From Kordiimonadaceae bacterium (lineage in GTDB: Bacteria; Pseudomonadota; Alphaproteobacteria; Sphingomonadales; Emcibacteraceae), in the NCBI GenBank assembly GCA_018699075.1, contig JABIPV010000351.1, positions 1-8,634 of the forward strand: a stretch of 8,634 nucleotides of DNA, given 5' to 3'. The notes under the pieces were generated by a model. That model saw nothing but the letters and a program-made list of their open reading frames with translations, did no database searches and had not been told where the DNA came from. The position numbers and the translations under genes are program-made. Below, piece by piece: positions 1-7,021 of the stretch. Within the stretch, counting starts at the first letter, position 1; every line of letters starts with the position of its first letter.

Positions 1-1681
1 AATTGTTTTTAAAATTTTCAATGGTCAAATAATTAAGGCACATCAAACGAGCATTCTGCTGTCCAAGATGGCGTATTCCCAACGAAAACAAAAAACGGTC
101 CATGGATATATTTCGGCGCCCTTCTATTGACGCCCATAAATTCTTGACCGATAATTCGCCCCAACCTTCAAGGTTTTTAAGTGATGTTAAAGGCTCCGCT
201 TCGTCTTTTTTTTGCAATTTAAATATATCAGCAGGGCTATTAATCATTTTTGCGTTAAAGAAAAATTCGATTTGCTTTTTACCCAATCCATCAATATCAA
301 AAGCATTCCGTGATACAAAATGGCGTAACCTTTCAACTCTTTGTGCAGGACATATCAGCCCTCCGGAGCAGCGCCAAACAACTTCATCCTCTTCACGAAC
401 TAAGTGACTGCCGCATGATGGACATTCATTTGGAAAAATAACTTTCAAATTATTATCGGCCGTTTTAGCCACTTTCACAATTTGTGGAATTACATCACCA
501 GCGCGCTGAATGATGACTTCATCACCTATGGCAACGCCCAGACGATCAATTTCATCAGCATTATGAAGCGTCGCGTTAGATACGACCACCCCTCCAACTG
601 TAATAGGCTCTAACCTAGCAACAGGCGTAATCGCACCGGTACGTCCAACCTGATAATCCACTTCATTTAATATTGTCTGTGCTTTTTCTGCAGGAAATTT
701 ATGGGCAATCGCCCAGCGTGGCGCGCGGGCTACCATACCAAGTCGGTTTTGGTAATCAAGACGATTAACTTTATAAACCACACCATCAATATCATATTTA
801 AGTGCTGATCTTTTTTCACCAATCAGCTCATATTGCTCAATTATTTTATCTACATTAGAACTAACCAATGTCATTTCATTGGTTGTAAACCCCCATCTTT
901 TAAAACAATTTATGGCCTCATCCTGAGTTTGAGCAAAAGGTTTAGAAACATCACCCCAACTATATGCAAAAAATTTAAGTGATCTGGATTTCGTTATATT
1001 GCTATCCAATTTCCTTAATGATCCCGCAGCCGCATTGCGTGGATTAGCAAAGGGTTGTTTATCTGCTTCTAACTGTCGTTCATTTAAAGTTTTAAAGTCA
1101 CCTTTGGCCATATAAACTTCACCACGAACTTCTAAAACATCCGGCCAGTCGTTGCCTGCTAATTGTTTTGGTATCTGATCAATGGTTTTTAGATTAACCG
1201 TTATATCTTCCCCGGTTTTTCCGTCTCCACGGGTCAATCCACGGACAAAAACGCCTTTTTCATAACGTAGAGCTGCCGACAAGCCATCAATTTTAGGCTC
1301 TGCCAAGAGCTCAACAGGTTCTGTTTCAGATAAATTTAGAAATCGCTTTACGCGTCCCGAAAAATCATGAACATCATCCGCATTAAAAGCATTATCCAAT
1401 GATAACATTGGTTTTTTGTGTTCTACTTTTTGAAAACCGCTTGTTGGCATCGCACCGACTGATGAACTCGGGCTATCTGCACGAATGAGTAACGGATATT
1501 TTTCTTCAATGTTTTTATTTCTAACCCGTAATAAATCATATTCTGCATCAGATATTTCTGGATTATCTTGATCATGATACAGTTTATCGTGATGGGATAT
1601 AACATTAGCAAGCCTCTTAAGTTCTTGCTCTGCCTGATCACCATCAAGTTTTTCTACGTCAATATTACTAAAATCGTTCAT
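1..1681 (-). CDS. ligA: NAD-dependent DNA ligase LigA, 3' end cut by window edge
   Basis: Seals nicks in duplex DNA using NAD+ during replication and repair. I translated this frame from the ATG at 1681; it stays open for 560 codons to the left edge with no stop, so the C-terminus is missing. The N-terminal NAD-binding Ia domain (about residues 1-70) contains the DAEYD motif. The adenylation lysine is K130 in EPKIDG, followed by RGDG (151-154) and DIDGVVYKV (297-305). The OB fold follows, then a four-cysteine zinc finger (C420, C423, C438, C444) and helix-hairpin-helix repeats (DIDGLG near 462, LGIRHLG near 534). The family is usually about 670-700 residues, so roughly 110-140 residues including BRCT lie outside. 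It follows recN by 22 bases, with a weak Shine-Dalgarno AAGAG at 1691-1695, and is probably the third gene of the bamD-recN-ligA operon. Identification is very secure. Confidence 0.98.
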   Translation of the reverse strand, partial: MNDFSNIDVEKLDGDQAEQELKRLANVISHHDKLYHDQDNPEISDAEYDLLRVRNKNIEEKYPLLIRADSPSSSVGAMPTSGFQKVEHKKPMLSLDNAFNADDVHDFSGRVKRFLNLSETEPVELLAEPKIDGLSAALRYEKGVFVRGLTRGDGKTGEDITVNLKTIDQIPKQLAGNDWPDVLEVRGEVYMAKGDFKTLNERQLEADKQPFANPRNAAAGSLRKLDSNITKSRSLKFFAYSWGDVSKPFAQTQDEAINCFKRWGFTTNEMTLVSSNVDKIIEQYELIGEKRSALKYDIDGVVYKVNRLDYQNRLGMVARAPRWAIAHKFPAEKAQTILNEVDYQVGRTGAITPVARLEPITVGGVVVSNATLHNADEIDRLGVAIGDEVIIQRAGDVIPQIVKVAKTADNNLKVIFPNECPSCGSHLVREEDEVVWRCSGGLICPAQRVERLRHFVSRNAFDIDGLGKKQIEFFFNAKMINSPADIFKLQKKDEAEPLTSLKNLEGWGELSVKNLWASIEGRRNISMDRFLFSLGIRHLGQQNARLMCLNYLTIENFKNN

Positions 1682-1703
1682 CCGAAAGCACTCTTATATT
1701 AAG

Positions 1704-3374
1704 CTACCATTGTAGCAGATTATCAGCAGCCGCTCTAGCTTCTTTGGTCACTTCTGCGCCTGCTAACATCCGGGCAATTTCTTCGCGTCTTTGGTCATCC
1801 TTAAGCGGCGTTACAGCTGTGGTAACAGTGTCATCCTGACCATTTGATCTCTTATTTATCAACCAATGGCTTTGTCCACGTGCCGCTACTTGCGGTGAAT
1901 GAGTAATGACCAAGATTTGCGCTTTATCAGCAAGAACGGATAATCTTTCACCTACTGCATTTGCGACGGCGCCACCGACACCTTGATCGATTTCATCAAA
2001 TATTAGAGTAGCCACACTTGTTTTACGCGCAAGCACCACTTTAAGGGCAAGAATAAATCTTGAAAGTTCCCCGCCAGAAGCGATTTTTATCAGCCCACCA
2101 AAAGGCGCCCCGGGATTTGTTGAAACACGAAAATCAACTCGCTCGCCACCTTCAGCATTCCAGTTTTCAAGTTCTAAAGGCTCAAGAAATGTTTTAAAGT
2201 CCGCTTTTTCCATTTTGAGTGCTGGCAGTTCTTTATTTACGAAGCCATCAAGCTCTTCAGCTGTTTTGTGGCGTAGAACTGATAATTTTTTAGCCGTAAC
2301 TTCGAACTTCTTCTGAGTTTTATAGACTTCTTGGGTAAGACGCTGTACTTCTCCATCGCCAAATTCAAGTTCAGAAAGTTTTGTTTCAAAATCTTTTTTA
2401 ATCTGAACCAATTGCTCTGGCTGACAATTGTGCTTACGTGCACAAGCCCTAATTGCAAACAAACGCTCTTCTGTATTTTCAAGGTCATATGGATTAAATT
2501 CCAGATCACGCATAATGTCTTCTAACTTTGCAATGGCATTGGACGTTTCATCGGCAGCATGGTCTAAGCTTTCCGATACACTATCTAATAAACCCGGAGC
2601 TTGCTCAGAAATACGTTCAATTTTTCGCAAGGTCATTCTTAGGATAGTATCCACGCCTTTATCATTTAGAAGCTTATTTAAAAGTTCGCCTAGCCCCGCC
2701 GATAGGTTCTCACCCTGCATCATTCGGGTTCTTTCTTTCGCAAGTTCTTCTTCTTCACCTTTTTGAGGGTTCAGTTGGTCAAGCTCCTCAAGATTATGGC
2801 GAATATAATCTTCATCTTGTTTTGCGATCTCTAGTTTTTCTTGCTCTTCATATAACGCTTTTTTCAAAGATGTTAATTTTTCAAAGATTACCTTCACATC
2901 TTCGAGTAAACCTTTATAACCGCCAAATTCATCAAGCAGGTTCCTATGACCGGCGGGGTTAAGCAACCCTCTTTCATCATGTTGACCATGAATTTCAATA
3001 AGAAGTTCGCCAACTTTTCGTAATAAAGAAATACTGACGGATTGGTCATTTATAAATGCGCGACTTTTGCCATCTTTTGTTACAATTCTGCGCAATATGA
3101 CTTGCCCTTCATTATAATCAAAACCATATTGATCCAATAATGACCATATTTTATGATCCGCACTCAATGAAAATTCTGCATTGACACTTCCTTGGTCTTT
3201 GCCGTGACGAATAAGCTCCCGCCCGCCGCGTGCGCCTATGGCCAGACCTATTCCAGAAAGTAATATTGATTTACCAGCACCCGTTTCACCACTTAATACA
3301 CAAAGACCGCTTTCAAAATTCATTTGAAGGCGGTCGATAAGTACAATATCTTTGATCGCAAGCGAAACAATCAT
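1704..3374 (-). CDS. recN: DNA repair ATPase RecN (SMC-like)
   Basis: RecN is a cytoplasmic SMC-like ATPase that acts in double-strand break repair by recombination. The 556-residue length is normal for the family. Walker A is GETGAGKS (29-36), with an N-terminal IHGQHDERG motif typical of RecN near 128-136. The middle, roughly 155-215 and 325-375, is rich in Glu, Lys and Leu and fits the short antiparallel coiled coil of RecN. The C-terminal half has the ABC signature SGGELSRF (433-440), Walker B TLIFDEID (456-463), the D-loop region GVGGAVA and the H-loop THSPQVAARG (491-500). All catalytic motifs are intact. It lies between bamD (15 bases upstream) and ligA (22 bases downstream) on one strand, the usual alphaproteobacterial order. 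I saw no obvious LexA-type box close upstream, so co-transcription from the bamD side is my inference. Confidence 0.98.
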   Translation of the reverse strand: MIVSLAIKDIVLIDRLQMNFESGLCVLSGETGAGKSILLSGIGLAIGARGGRELIRHGKDQGSVNAEFSLSADHKIWSLLDQYGFDYNEGQVILRRIVTKDGKSRAFINDQSVSISLLRKVGELLIEIHGQHDERGLLNPAGHRNLLDEFGGYKGLLEDVKVIFEKLTSLKKALYEEQEKLEIAKQDEDYIRHNLEELDQLNPQKGEEEELAKERTRMMQGENLSAGLGELLNKLLNDKGVDTILRMTLRKIERISEQAPGLLDSVSESLDHAADETSNAIAKLEDIMRDLEFNPYDLENTEERLFAIRACARKHNCQPEQLVQIKKDFETKLSELEFGDGEVQRLTQEVYKTQKKFEVTAKKLSVLRHKTAEELDGFVNKELPALKMEKADFKTFLEPLELENWNAEGGERVDFRVSTNPGAPFGGLIKIASGGELSRFILALKVVLARKTSVATLIFDEIDQGVGGAVANAVGERLSVLADKAQILVITHSPQVAARGQSHWLINKRSNGQDDTVTTAVTPLKDDQRREEIARMLAGAEVTKEARAAADNLLQW

Positions 3375-3384
3375 GAAAATTGCG

Positions 3385-3391
3385 TCCCCTT
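3385..3391 (-). promoter_or_regulatory. recN ribosome binding site overlapping the bamD stop
   Basis: On the minus strand the bamD stop TAA (3392-3390) runs directly into GGGGA, giving AAGGGGA 10 bases before the recN ATG at 3374. It is the clearest Shine-Dalgarno on this strand and supports the chosen recN start. The overlap with the stop codon suggests translational coupling of bamD and recN, which is inference. Confidence 0.75.
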
Positions 3392-4175
3392 AATTTCCAT
3401 ATTCTGCGATAAGTTCTCGGCTATATCTATTCCATTCGCTTTGTGGATAATTATAGGCAAGAACTGCAGCAGATTTTTTAGCCTGACTTATAATGCCCAG
3501 TGCAATATACGATTCTGTTATACGGTGAAGGGCTTCCGGCACATGGCTTGTTATTCCAAAAGTCACAACAACTTTATTAAAACGACCTATAGCGGCAAAA
3601 TATTCTTCAGTAGTTTGATAAAAACGGCCAATTTCCATTTCTTTTCCTGATAAATGATCACTGGCCAAACTAATTTTTTCACGCGCATCTTTGGCATATT
3701 CCGTTTCAGGATGAAGTCTGACAATTTCATTAAAAATCAGTAACGCTTGTTCAGTATTATTTTGATCACGTCTAACATCTGCTATTTGTTCATAATAACT
3801 AAGTGCAATTAAATATTTAGCATAGGGTGCATTTTTATTTCCTGGGTGAAGCGCAATGTAACGCTGTGAAGAAAGAATAGCATCTTGATATGAACCCGCC
3901 ATATAATATGAATAAGCTGACATAAGTTGTGCACGGCGCGCCCAAACGGAATAAGGGTGCTGTCTTTCAACTTCATCAAATGCAACTGCAGAAAATCTAT
4001 ATTGCCCATAATCCACATATTTCTGTGCTTCAGTATAAAGTTGTTCTACGGGAAGATCCCTGTATTGGAGGCGATCAGCACCGCTACACGCTGCTAATGA
4101 AATCAACATTACGCAAACTACTAAAACCCTTTTCGTGAAACCACTAAAAGTATTTTTGGGACTTATTAAATTCAT
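3390..4175 (-). CDS. bamD: Outer-membrane assembly lipoprotein BamD
   Basis: BamD is an essential lipoprotein of the BAM complex; it sits on the periplasmic face of the outer membrane and works with BamA to insert beta-barrel proteins. The 261-residue product opens with a basic segment, a hydrophobic stretch and the lipobox LAAC-S, giving a lipid-modified C30. The rest is TPR-like helical repeats: YTEAQKYVDYGQY and AVAFDEVERQHPYS near 47-77, a second unit around YYMAGSYQDAI, a third around ALLIFNEIVRLHPETEYA, and C-terminal helices with FNKVV and SEWNRYSREL. Conserved QHP and HPET/LHP loop motifs fit BamD/YfiO. It is the first gene of the bamD-recN-ligA run and is divergent from the znuA-like gene. 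A possible Shine-Dalgarno GGAA lies a few bases before the ATG. I found no convincing sigma-70 promoter for it. Confidence 0.95.
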   Translation of the reverse strand: MNLISPKNTFSGFTKRVLVVCVMLISLAACSGADRLQYRDLPVEQLYTEAQKYVDYGQYRFSAVAFDEVERQHPYSVWARRAQLMSAYSYYMAGSYQDAILSSQRYIALHPGNKNAPYAKYLIALSYYEQIADVRRDQNNTEQALLIFNEIVRLHPETEYAKDAREKISLASDHLSGKEMEIGRFYQTTEEYFAAIGRFNKVVVTFGITSHVPEALHRITESYIALGIISQAKKSAAVLAYNYPQSEWNRYSRELIAEYGN

Positions 4176-4303
4176 CTTTATTCCATTTAGTCTATAACAA
4201 TACAGTTCAATAACCTATATATATACCATGCTTCAACTAAAAATCACTATTCCTTAATAAATTTTTTAAATCGTTTAATATTTTTCGCCAAATCATCACG
4301 ATG

Positions 4304-4332
4304 TTGCCTTATTTATATTTATGTTATACAAT
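4304..4332 (+). promoter_or_regulatory. Predicted sigma-70 promoter of the znuA-like gene
   Basis: A -35 box TTGCCT (4304-4309, four of six consensus bases) and a -10 box TACAAT (4327-4332, five of six) are separated by exactly 17 bases. Transcription would start near 4339, leaving a leader of about 26 bases before the ATG at 4365. The -10 box lies inside the Zur-like palindrome, which suits repression by blocking RNA polymerase. Confidence 0.6.
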
Positions 4333-4336
4333 AACA
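4322..4336. promoter_or_regulatory. Putative Zur operator
   Basis: TGTTATACAATAACA is a perfect 6+6 inverted repeat (TGTTAT / ATAACA) around a 3-base centre. It matches the core of the enterobacterial Zur box as I recall it (TGTTATANTATAACA) at every defined position but one. It covers the predicted -10 box of a zinc-binding protein gene and ends 28 bases before its start. Zur normally represses znu genes when zinc is plentiful. Other Fur-family regulators also bind A/T-rich palindromes, so the exact regulator is inferred from the target gene. Confidence 0.68.
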
Positions 4337-4360
4337 AAAACTAAATTAAGACGAATTAAA

Positions 4361-4377
4361 AAACATGTTAAATTTAA
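4361..4377 (+). repeat. 17-base direct repeat, copy 1 (znuA start)
   Basis: AAACATGTTAAATTTAA occurs here, across the ATG of the znuA-like gene, and again identically at 7022-7038. It consists of two overlapping palindromes, AACATGTT and TTAAATTTAA. The two copies bracket the znuA-lrp-hppD block. Whether it is a recombination scar or chance is open. Confidence 0.7.
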
Positions 4378-5321
4378 AACTACGTAAACTGATATTTCCC
4401 ATAATATGCTTATTCCTGGTTTCAGGGAATGGAATAGGCAATACTGCGCCTTTAGATGTTGTAACGAGCATAAAACCAATTCATTCTCTGGTTTCTAGGG
4501 TCATGGGAGACTTAGGAGAACCACAGCTTTTGCTCACCGGCGGATTAACACCTCATATTTTCCGCATGAAGCCTTCTGATATAAAAAAGGTTATTAATGC
4601 AGACGTGCTGTTCTATGTCTCACCAAAATTTGAAACTTTTTTAAAGTCAACATCCCTTATTAAACGCCCTTCGCTTAATGCTATTGCATTTGCACAAAGT
4701 GAAGGCATTAAACTGTATCCATACAGAACCAGTAAAATTTGGTTTACTGAAGGTGACAGTGATGACGATCATGAAGGCGACATGGATATGCATATCTGGT
4801 TAGATCCAGCCAATACGCGACGTATTGTTAATATCATTGAAGAAACCTTATCTGATCTCGATCCCATGAATACTATTACCTACGTAAAAAATGCAAACCT
4901 TCTTATAAAGCAACTTTATGAGCAAGAGGAACTTATTAGGGAACTCCTTCGCCCATTACGTGATAGCTCAATGATCGTCTATCATGATGCCTTTCAATAT
5001 TATGAAAAAGCATTCTCTTTAAAAAGTTTTGGCGCAATCCAATTGAAATCTGATGAAACACCAAGTGTTAAACATTTAACCGCATTAAAAAAGATTGCGG
5101 CAGAAAAAGAAGTATCGTGCGTATTAGCTATCCCGGGAACCCACCCCCGCATAGCAACGGCTGTTATGGGCAATACGGCAGCGGGTTATGGTGTCGTTGA
5201 TCACCTTGGCCAATATTTGGAACCAGGTCCAGAAAGCTACTTCCAGCTAATGTTTGAAATTACACAAAGCATTCTTGATTGTCAGGAAAAAGACGAAGCC
5301 TTTATGTTTGGTGCAAATTAA
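4365..5321 (+). CDS. znuA: ZnuA-like zinc ABC transporter substrate-binding protein
   Basis: This is a periplasmic metal-binding protein of the cluster A-I (ZnuA/TroA) family, which hands Zn2+ to an ABC importer. The 318-residue product starts with a basic, hydrophobic signal peptide (about 1-27). Then come VVTSIKPIHSLV, GGLTPHIFRMKPSDIKKVINAD with metal ligand H64, a short acidic-His loop DSDDDHEGDMDMH (131-143), HIWLDPANTR with H143, and YHDAFQYY with H207. D279 in GVVDHLG is a plausible fourth ligand. C252 and C306 sit where ZnuA proteins usually form a disulfide. Oddities: the common EPQF segment after the first of these cysteines reads IPGTHP, and no znuB, znuC or zur gene is adjacent. 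The Zur-like box over its promoter supports zinc rather than manganese. The Shine-Dalgarno is weak. Family placement is firm; the exact substrate is inferred. Confidence 0.88.
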   Translation: MLNLKLRKLIFPIICLFLVSGNGIGNTAPLDVVTSIKPIHSLVSRVMGDLGEPQLLLTGGLTPHIFRMKPSDIKKVINADVLFYVSPKFETFLKSTSLIKRPSLNAIAFAQSEGIKLYPYRTSKIWFTEGDSDDDHEGDMDMHIWLDPANTRRIVNIIEETLSDLDPMNTITYVKNANLLIKQLYEQEELIRELLRPLRDSSMIVYHDAFQYYEKAFSLKSFGAIQLKSDETPSVKHLTALKKIAAEKEVSCVLAIPGTHPRIATAVMGNTAAGYGVVDHLGQYLEPGPESYFQLMFEITQSILDCQEKDEAFMFGAN

Positions 5322-5781
5322 GCGGTAAGGCCGTTGAATATTTCACCTGTCTTAGAGTAAAGAAGGAAGTGGATTCTGAAATAAGTGGGTGGTTTAATAA
5401 ATGGCCTGCTAGGAATTTTTCAAACATTTCTACATCTGGTACCATGACAGTTAATGAATAGTCATGATTTCCTAATATGGCATAACATTCGACAACTTCT
5501 GGCCTACTGGCTATAAAATCTTCAAAATCAATTCTTGTCTCTTCACCATGGCGGCTAAGGCGTACATGTATAATTACACAAACATTCAATTTCGTTTTCT
5601 TATGATCTAAAAGCGCCACAGTTCCTTTTATAACACCAACATCTTCAAGGTTTTTAATCCTCCTCCATACTGACGTCGCAGAAACACCTGTTTGCTCTGC
5701 AATATCCTGATTAGTAAGCGTCGCGTCCTTTTGAATGAGATTTAGAATCTTAATGTCCGAATTATCTAATGAAATATTCAT
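5302..5781 (-). CDS. Lrp/AsnC-family transcriptional regulator
   Basis: A DNA-binding feast/famine regulator of 159 residues, normal for the family. The N-terminal winged helix-turn-helix spans about residues 5-52, with DIKILNLIQKDA, the recognition region QTGVSATSVWRRI and the wing LEDVGVIKG. The C-terminal alpha-beta RAM ligand-binding and oligomerisation domain covers about 66-145, with VVECYAILGNHDYSLTVMV typical of the effector-binding face. The start is supported by AAGGAAA shortly upstream. It is divergent from hppD across 131 bases, the classical arrangement for a regulator of its neighbour, so its ligand may be an aromatic amino acid; that is inference. Its 3' end overlaps the znuA-like gene by 20 bases, tail to tail. 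The symbol is left blank because Lrp paralogs cannot be told apart here. Confidence 0.95.
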   Translation of the reverse strand: MNISLDNSDIKILNLIQKDATLTNQDIAEQTGVSATSVWRRIKNLEDVGVIKGTVALLDHKKTKLNVCVIIHVRLSRHGEETRIDFEDFIASRPEVVECYAILGNHDYSLTVMVPDVEMFEKFLAGHLLNHPLISESTSFFTLRQVKYSTALPLNLHQT

Positions 5782-5884
5782 ATCATATTTCCTTGATTTA
5801 TGAATTAATTTTTCATTTATATCTCATATACTCCAAAAATAAAAACAATATTTCATTAATAATGGTATATAAGTTCCACATGAA
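5769..5884. promoter_or_regulatory. Cluster of ATGAA/TTCAT half-sites between lrp and hppD
   Basis: The pentamer ATGAA or its complement TTCAT occurs six times here: 5769-5773, 5777-5781, 5800-5804, 5812-5816, 5852-5856 and 5880-5884. The first four form two inverted repeats (spacers of 3 and 7 bases) whose centres are 33 bases apart, about three helical turns; the last two form a wider pair in the opposite order. The first pair overlaps the lrp start codon. This could be a multi-site Lrp-type operator controlling both genes, but AT-rich DNA makes such words common. Confidence 0.4.
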
Positions 5885-5908
5885 ACTAACATAACTCATT
5901 TAGGAAAG
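5868..5908 (+). promoter_or_regulatory. hppD -10 candidate and ribosome binding site
   Basis: TATAAG at 5868-5873 is a five-of-six -10 box, but nothing resembling TTGACA lies 16-18 bases upstream, which would fit activator-dependent transcription. AGGAAAG at 5902-5908 is a good Shine-Dalgarno at proper distance from the ATG at 5913 and fixes that start. Confidence 0.5.
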
Positions 5909-5912
5909 TAAT

Positions 5913-6965
5913 ATGGCTGATTTATTTGAAAACCCAATGGGCGTAGATGGCTTTGAATTTGTTGAGTACGCCTCACCAGAACCTGAAAAATTAAGAGAAC
6001 TATTTAATCAGCTTGGTTTTAAAACCATCGCTAAACATAGATCAAAAAATGTAACATTACATAAAGCTGGCGGTGTTAATTTCCTTATTAATTCCGAAGA
6101 AAACAGCTTCGCACAACGATATGCATTTGCCCATGGCCCTTGCATTTGCGCCATGGCATTTAGAGTGGAAAATGCTCAAAAAGCATATGAACATGCTATT
6201 GCACAAGGCGCCCATCCGGTTGCCCAAGACATAGCCCCTATGGAGCTTAACATACCCGCTATTGAAGGTATTGGCGGCAGCCGTCTTTATCTTGTCGATC
6301 GATACGGCGAAAATACCATTTATGATGTTGATTTTGTAAAATGTGATACAGATGGTGACGAAGATGTTGCTGATACAGGCTTTGAGTTTATCGATCATTT
6401 AACTCATAACGTATATCAAGGCCGCATGGGTTACTGGGCTGATTTCTATGAAAAAATATTCAATTTCAGGGAATTAAAATTCTTTGATATCGATGGACAG
6501 AAGACAGGCCTAACAAGTAAAGCCATGACAAGCCCTTGTGGTAAAATTCATATCCCACTTAATCAATCAAAAGATAATAATTCACAAATTGTGGAATATT
6601 TAAACGAATATCGCGGCGAAGGCATTCAGCATATCGCCCTTTACACCAACGACATTTACAAAACAGTAGACGTATTAAAAGCACGCAATGTTCCCCTTCA
6701 AGATACCATCGACGCCTATTTCGATCTAATAGATGACCGTATTGACGAACATGATGAAGATGTTGAAGAACTTCGTAAACGTAAAATTTTAATTGATGGC
6801 GGAAAAGAAGATGGTATTTTGCTGCAAATATTTACCGATACAGTGATTGGACCAATTTTCTTCGAAATTATTCAACGCAAAGGCAATAATGGATTTGGTG
6901 AAGGAAACTTTAAAGCATTATTTGAGTCTATTGAACTTGACCAAATGAGACGCGGTGTTATCTAA
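5913..6965 (+). CDS. hppD: 4-hydroxyphenylpyruvate dioxygenase
   Basis: A cytoplasmic non-haem Fe(II) enzyme that converts 4-hydroxyphenylpyruvate and O2 to homogentisate and CO2, the second step of tyrosine breakdown. The 350-residue product has the two-barrel vicinal oxygen chelate fold: an N-terminal degenerate half (about 12-140, VDGFEFVEYASP to YDVDFV) and a catalytic C-terminal half (about 155-325). The iron triad is intact: H162 in FIDHLTHNV, H240 in GIQHIAL and E318 in FFEIIQRKG. ILIDGG and LLQIFTDT, and the C-terminal GFGEGNFKALFESIE segment, which closes the active site in the family, are also present. It is divergent from the Lrp-type regulator and is followed by a strong terminator. 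Neither homogentisate dioxygenase (hmgA) nor other pathway genes are in the window. Assignment is secure. Confidence 0.97.
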   Translation: MADLFENPMGVDGFEFVEYASPEPEKLRELFNQLGFKTIAKHRSKNVTLHKAGGVNFLINSEENSFAQRYAFAHGPCICAMAFRVENAQKAYEHAIAQGAHPVAQDIAPMELNIPAIEGIGGSRLYLVDRYGENTIYDVDFVKCDTDGDEDVADTGFEFIDHLTHNVYQGRMGYWADFYEKIFNFRELKFFDIDGQKTGLTSKAMTSPCGKIHIPLNQSKDNNSQIVEYLNEYRGEGIQHIALYTNDIYKTVDVLKARNVPLQDTIDAYFDLIDDRIDEHDEDVEELRKRKILIDGGKEDGILLQIFTDTVIGPIFFEIIQRKGNNGFGEGNFKALFESIELDQMRRGVI

Positions 6966-6983
6966 TAATATTATTTTCTTAAC

Positions 6984-7016
6984 AAAAAAGGCGGTCTAAA
7001 TCAGACCGCCTTTTTT
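6984..7016. terminator. Bidirectional intrinsic terminator between hppD and ftsZ
   Basis: GGCGGTCT (6990-6997) and AGACCGCC (7003-7010) pair perfectly around the loop AAATC. Six A's precede the stem and six T's follow it, so either strand gives a GC-rich hairpin followed by a U tract. It begins 18 bases after the hppD stop and ends 18 bases before the ftsZ stop, serving both convergent genes. Confidence 0.94.
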
Positions 7017-7021
7017 AGTGC

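Larger units (their letters stand above)
4176..4364. promoter_or_regulatory. Divergent bamD / znuA-like intergenic region
   Basis: This 189-base, very AT-rich stretch must carry the promoters for both divergent genes. The right-hand end holds a good promoter and a Zur-type palindrome for the znuA-like gene, listed separately. The bamD side has TATA-rich sequence near 4216-4228 and an extended -10-like TGTTATAGA on the minus strand at about 4191-4199, without a matching -35 element. I see no small gene or RNA gene in it. Confidence 0.6.

Noticed and set aside
102..407. Open frame of 101 codons on the plus strand near the left edge
   Set aside because: It is antisense to the LigA zinc finger and helix-hairpin-helix coding sequence and shows no domain.
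2428..2766. Open frame of 112 codons on the plus strand opposite recN
   Set aside because: It is antisense to the coiled-coil part of recN and resembles no known protein; no Shine-Dalgarno was evident.
4185..4199. Second possible Zur half-site near bamD (TATAACA, minus-strand TGTTATAGACTAAAT)
   Set aside because: Only one arm matches; the other arm has four mismatches in the 15-base core, so it is not a palindrome and is common in such AT-rich DNA.
5323..5333. Possible hairpin CGG-TAAGG-CCG just after the znuA-like gene
   Set aside because: Only three base pairs and no T tract follows; it also lies within the lrp coding sequence.
166..5657. 15-base repeat CTTCAAGGTTTTTAA at 166-180 and 5643-5657
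   Set aside because: Both copies are in coding sequence read on the minus strand and encode the same residues KNLE in LigA and in the Lrp regulator; coincidence of codons is enough.
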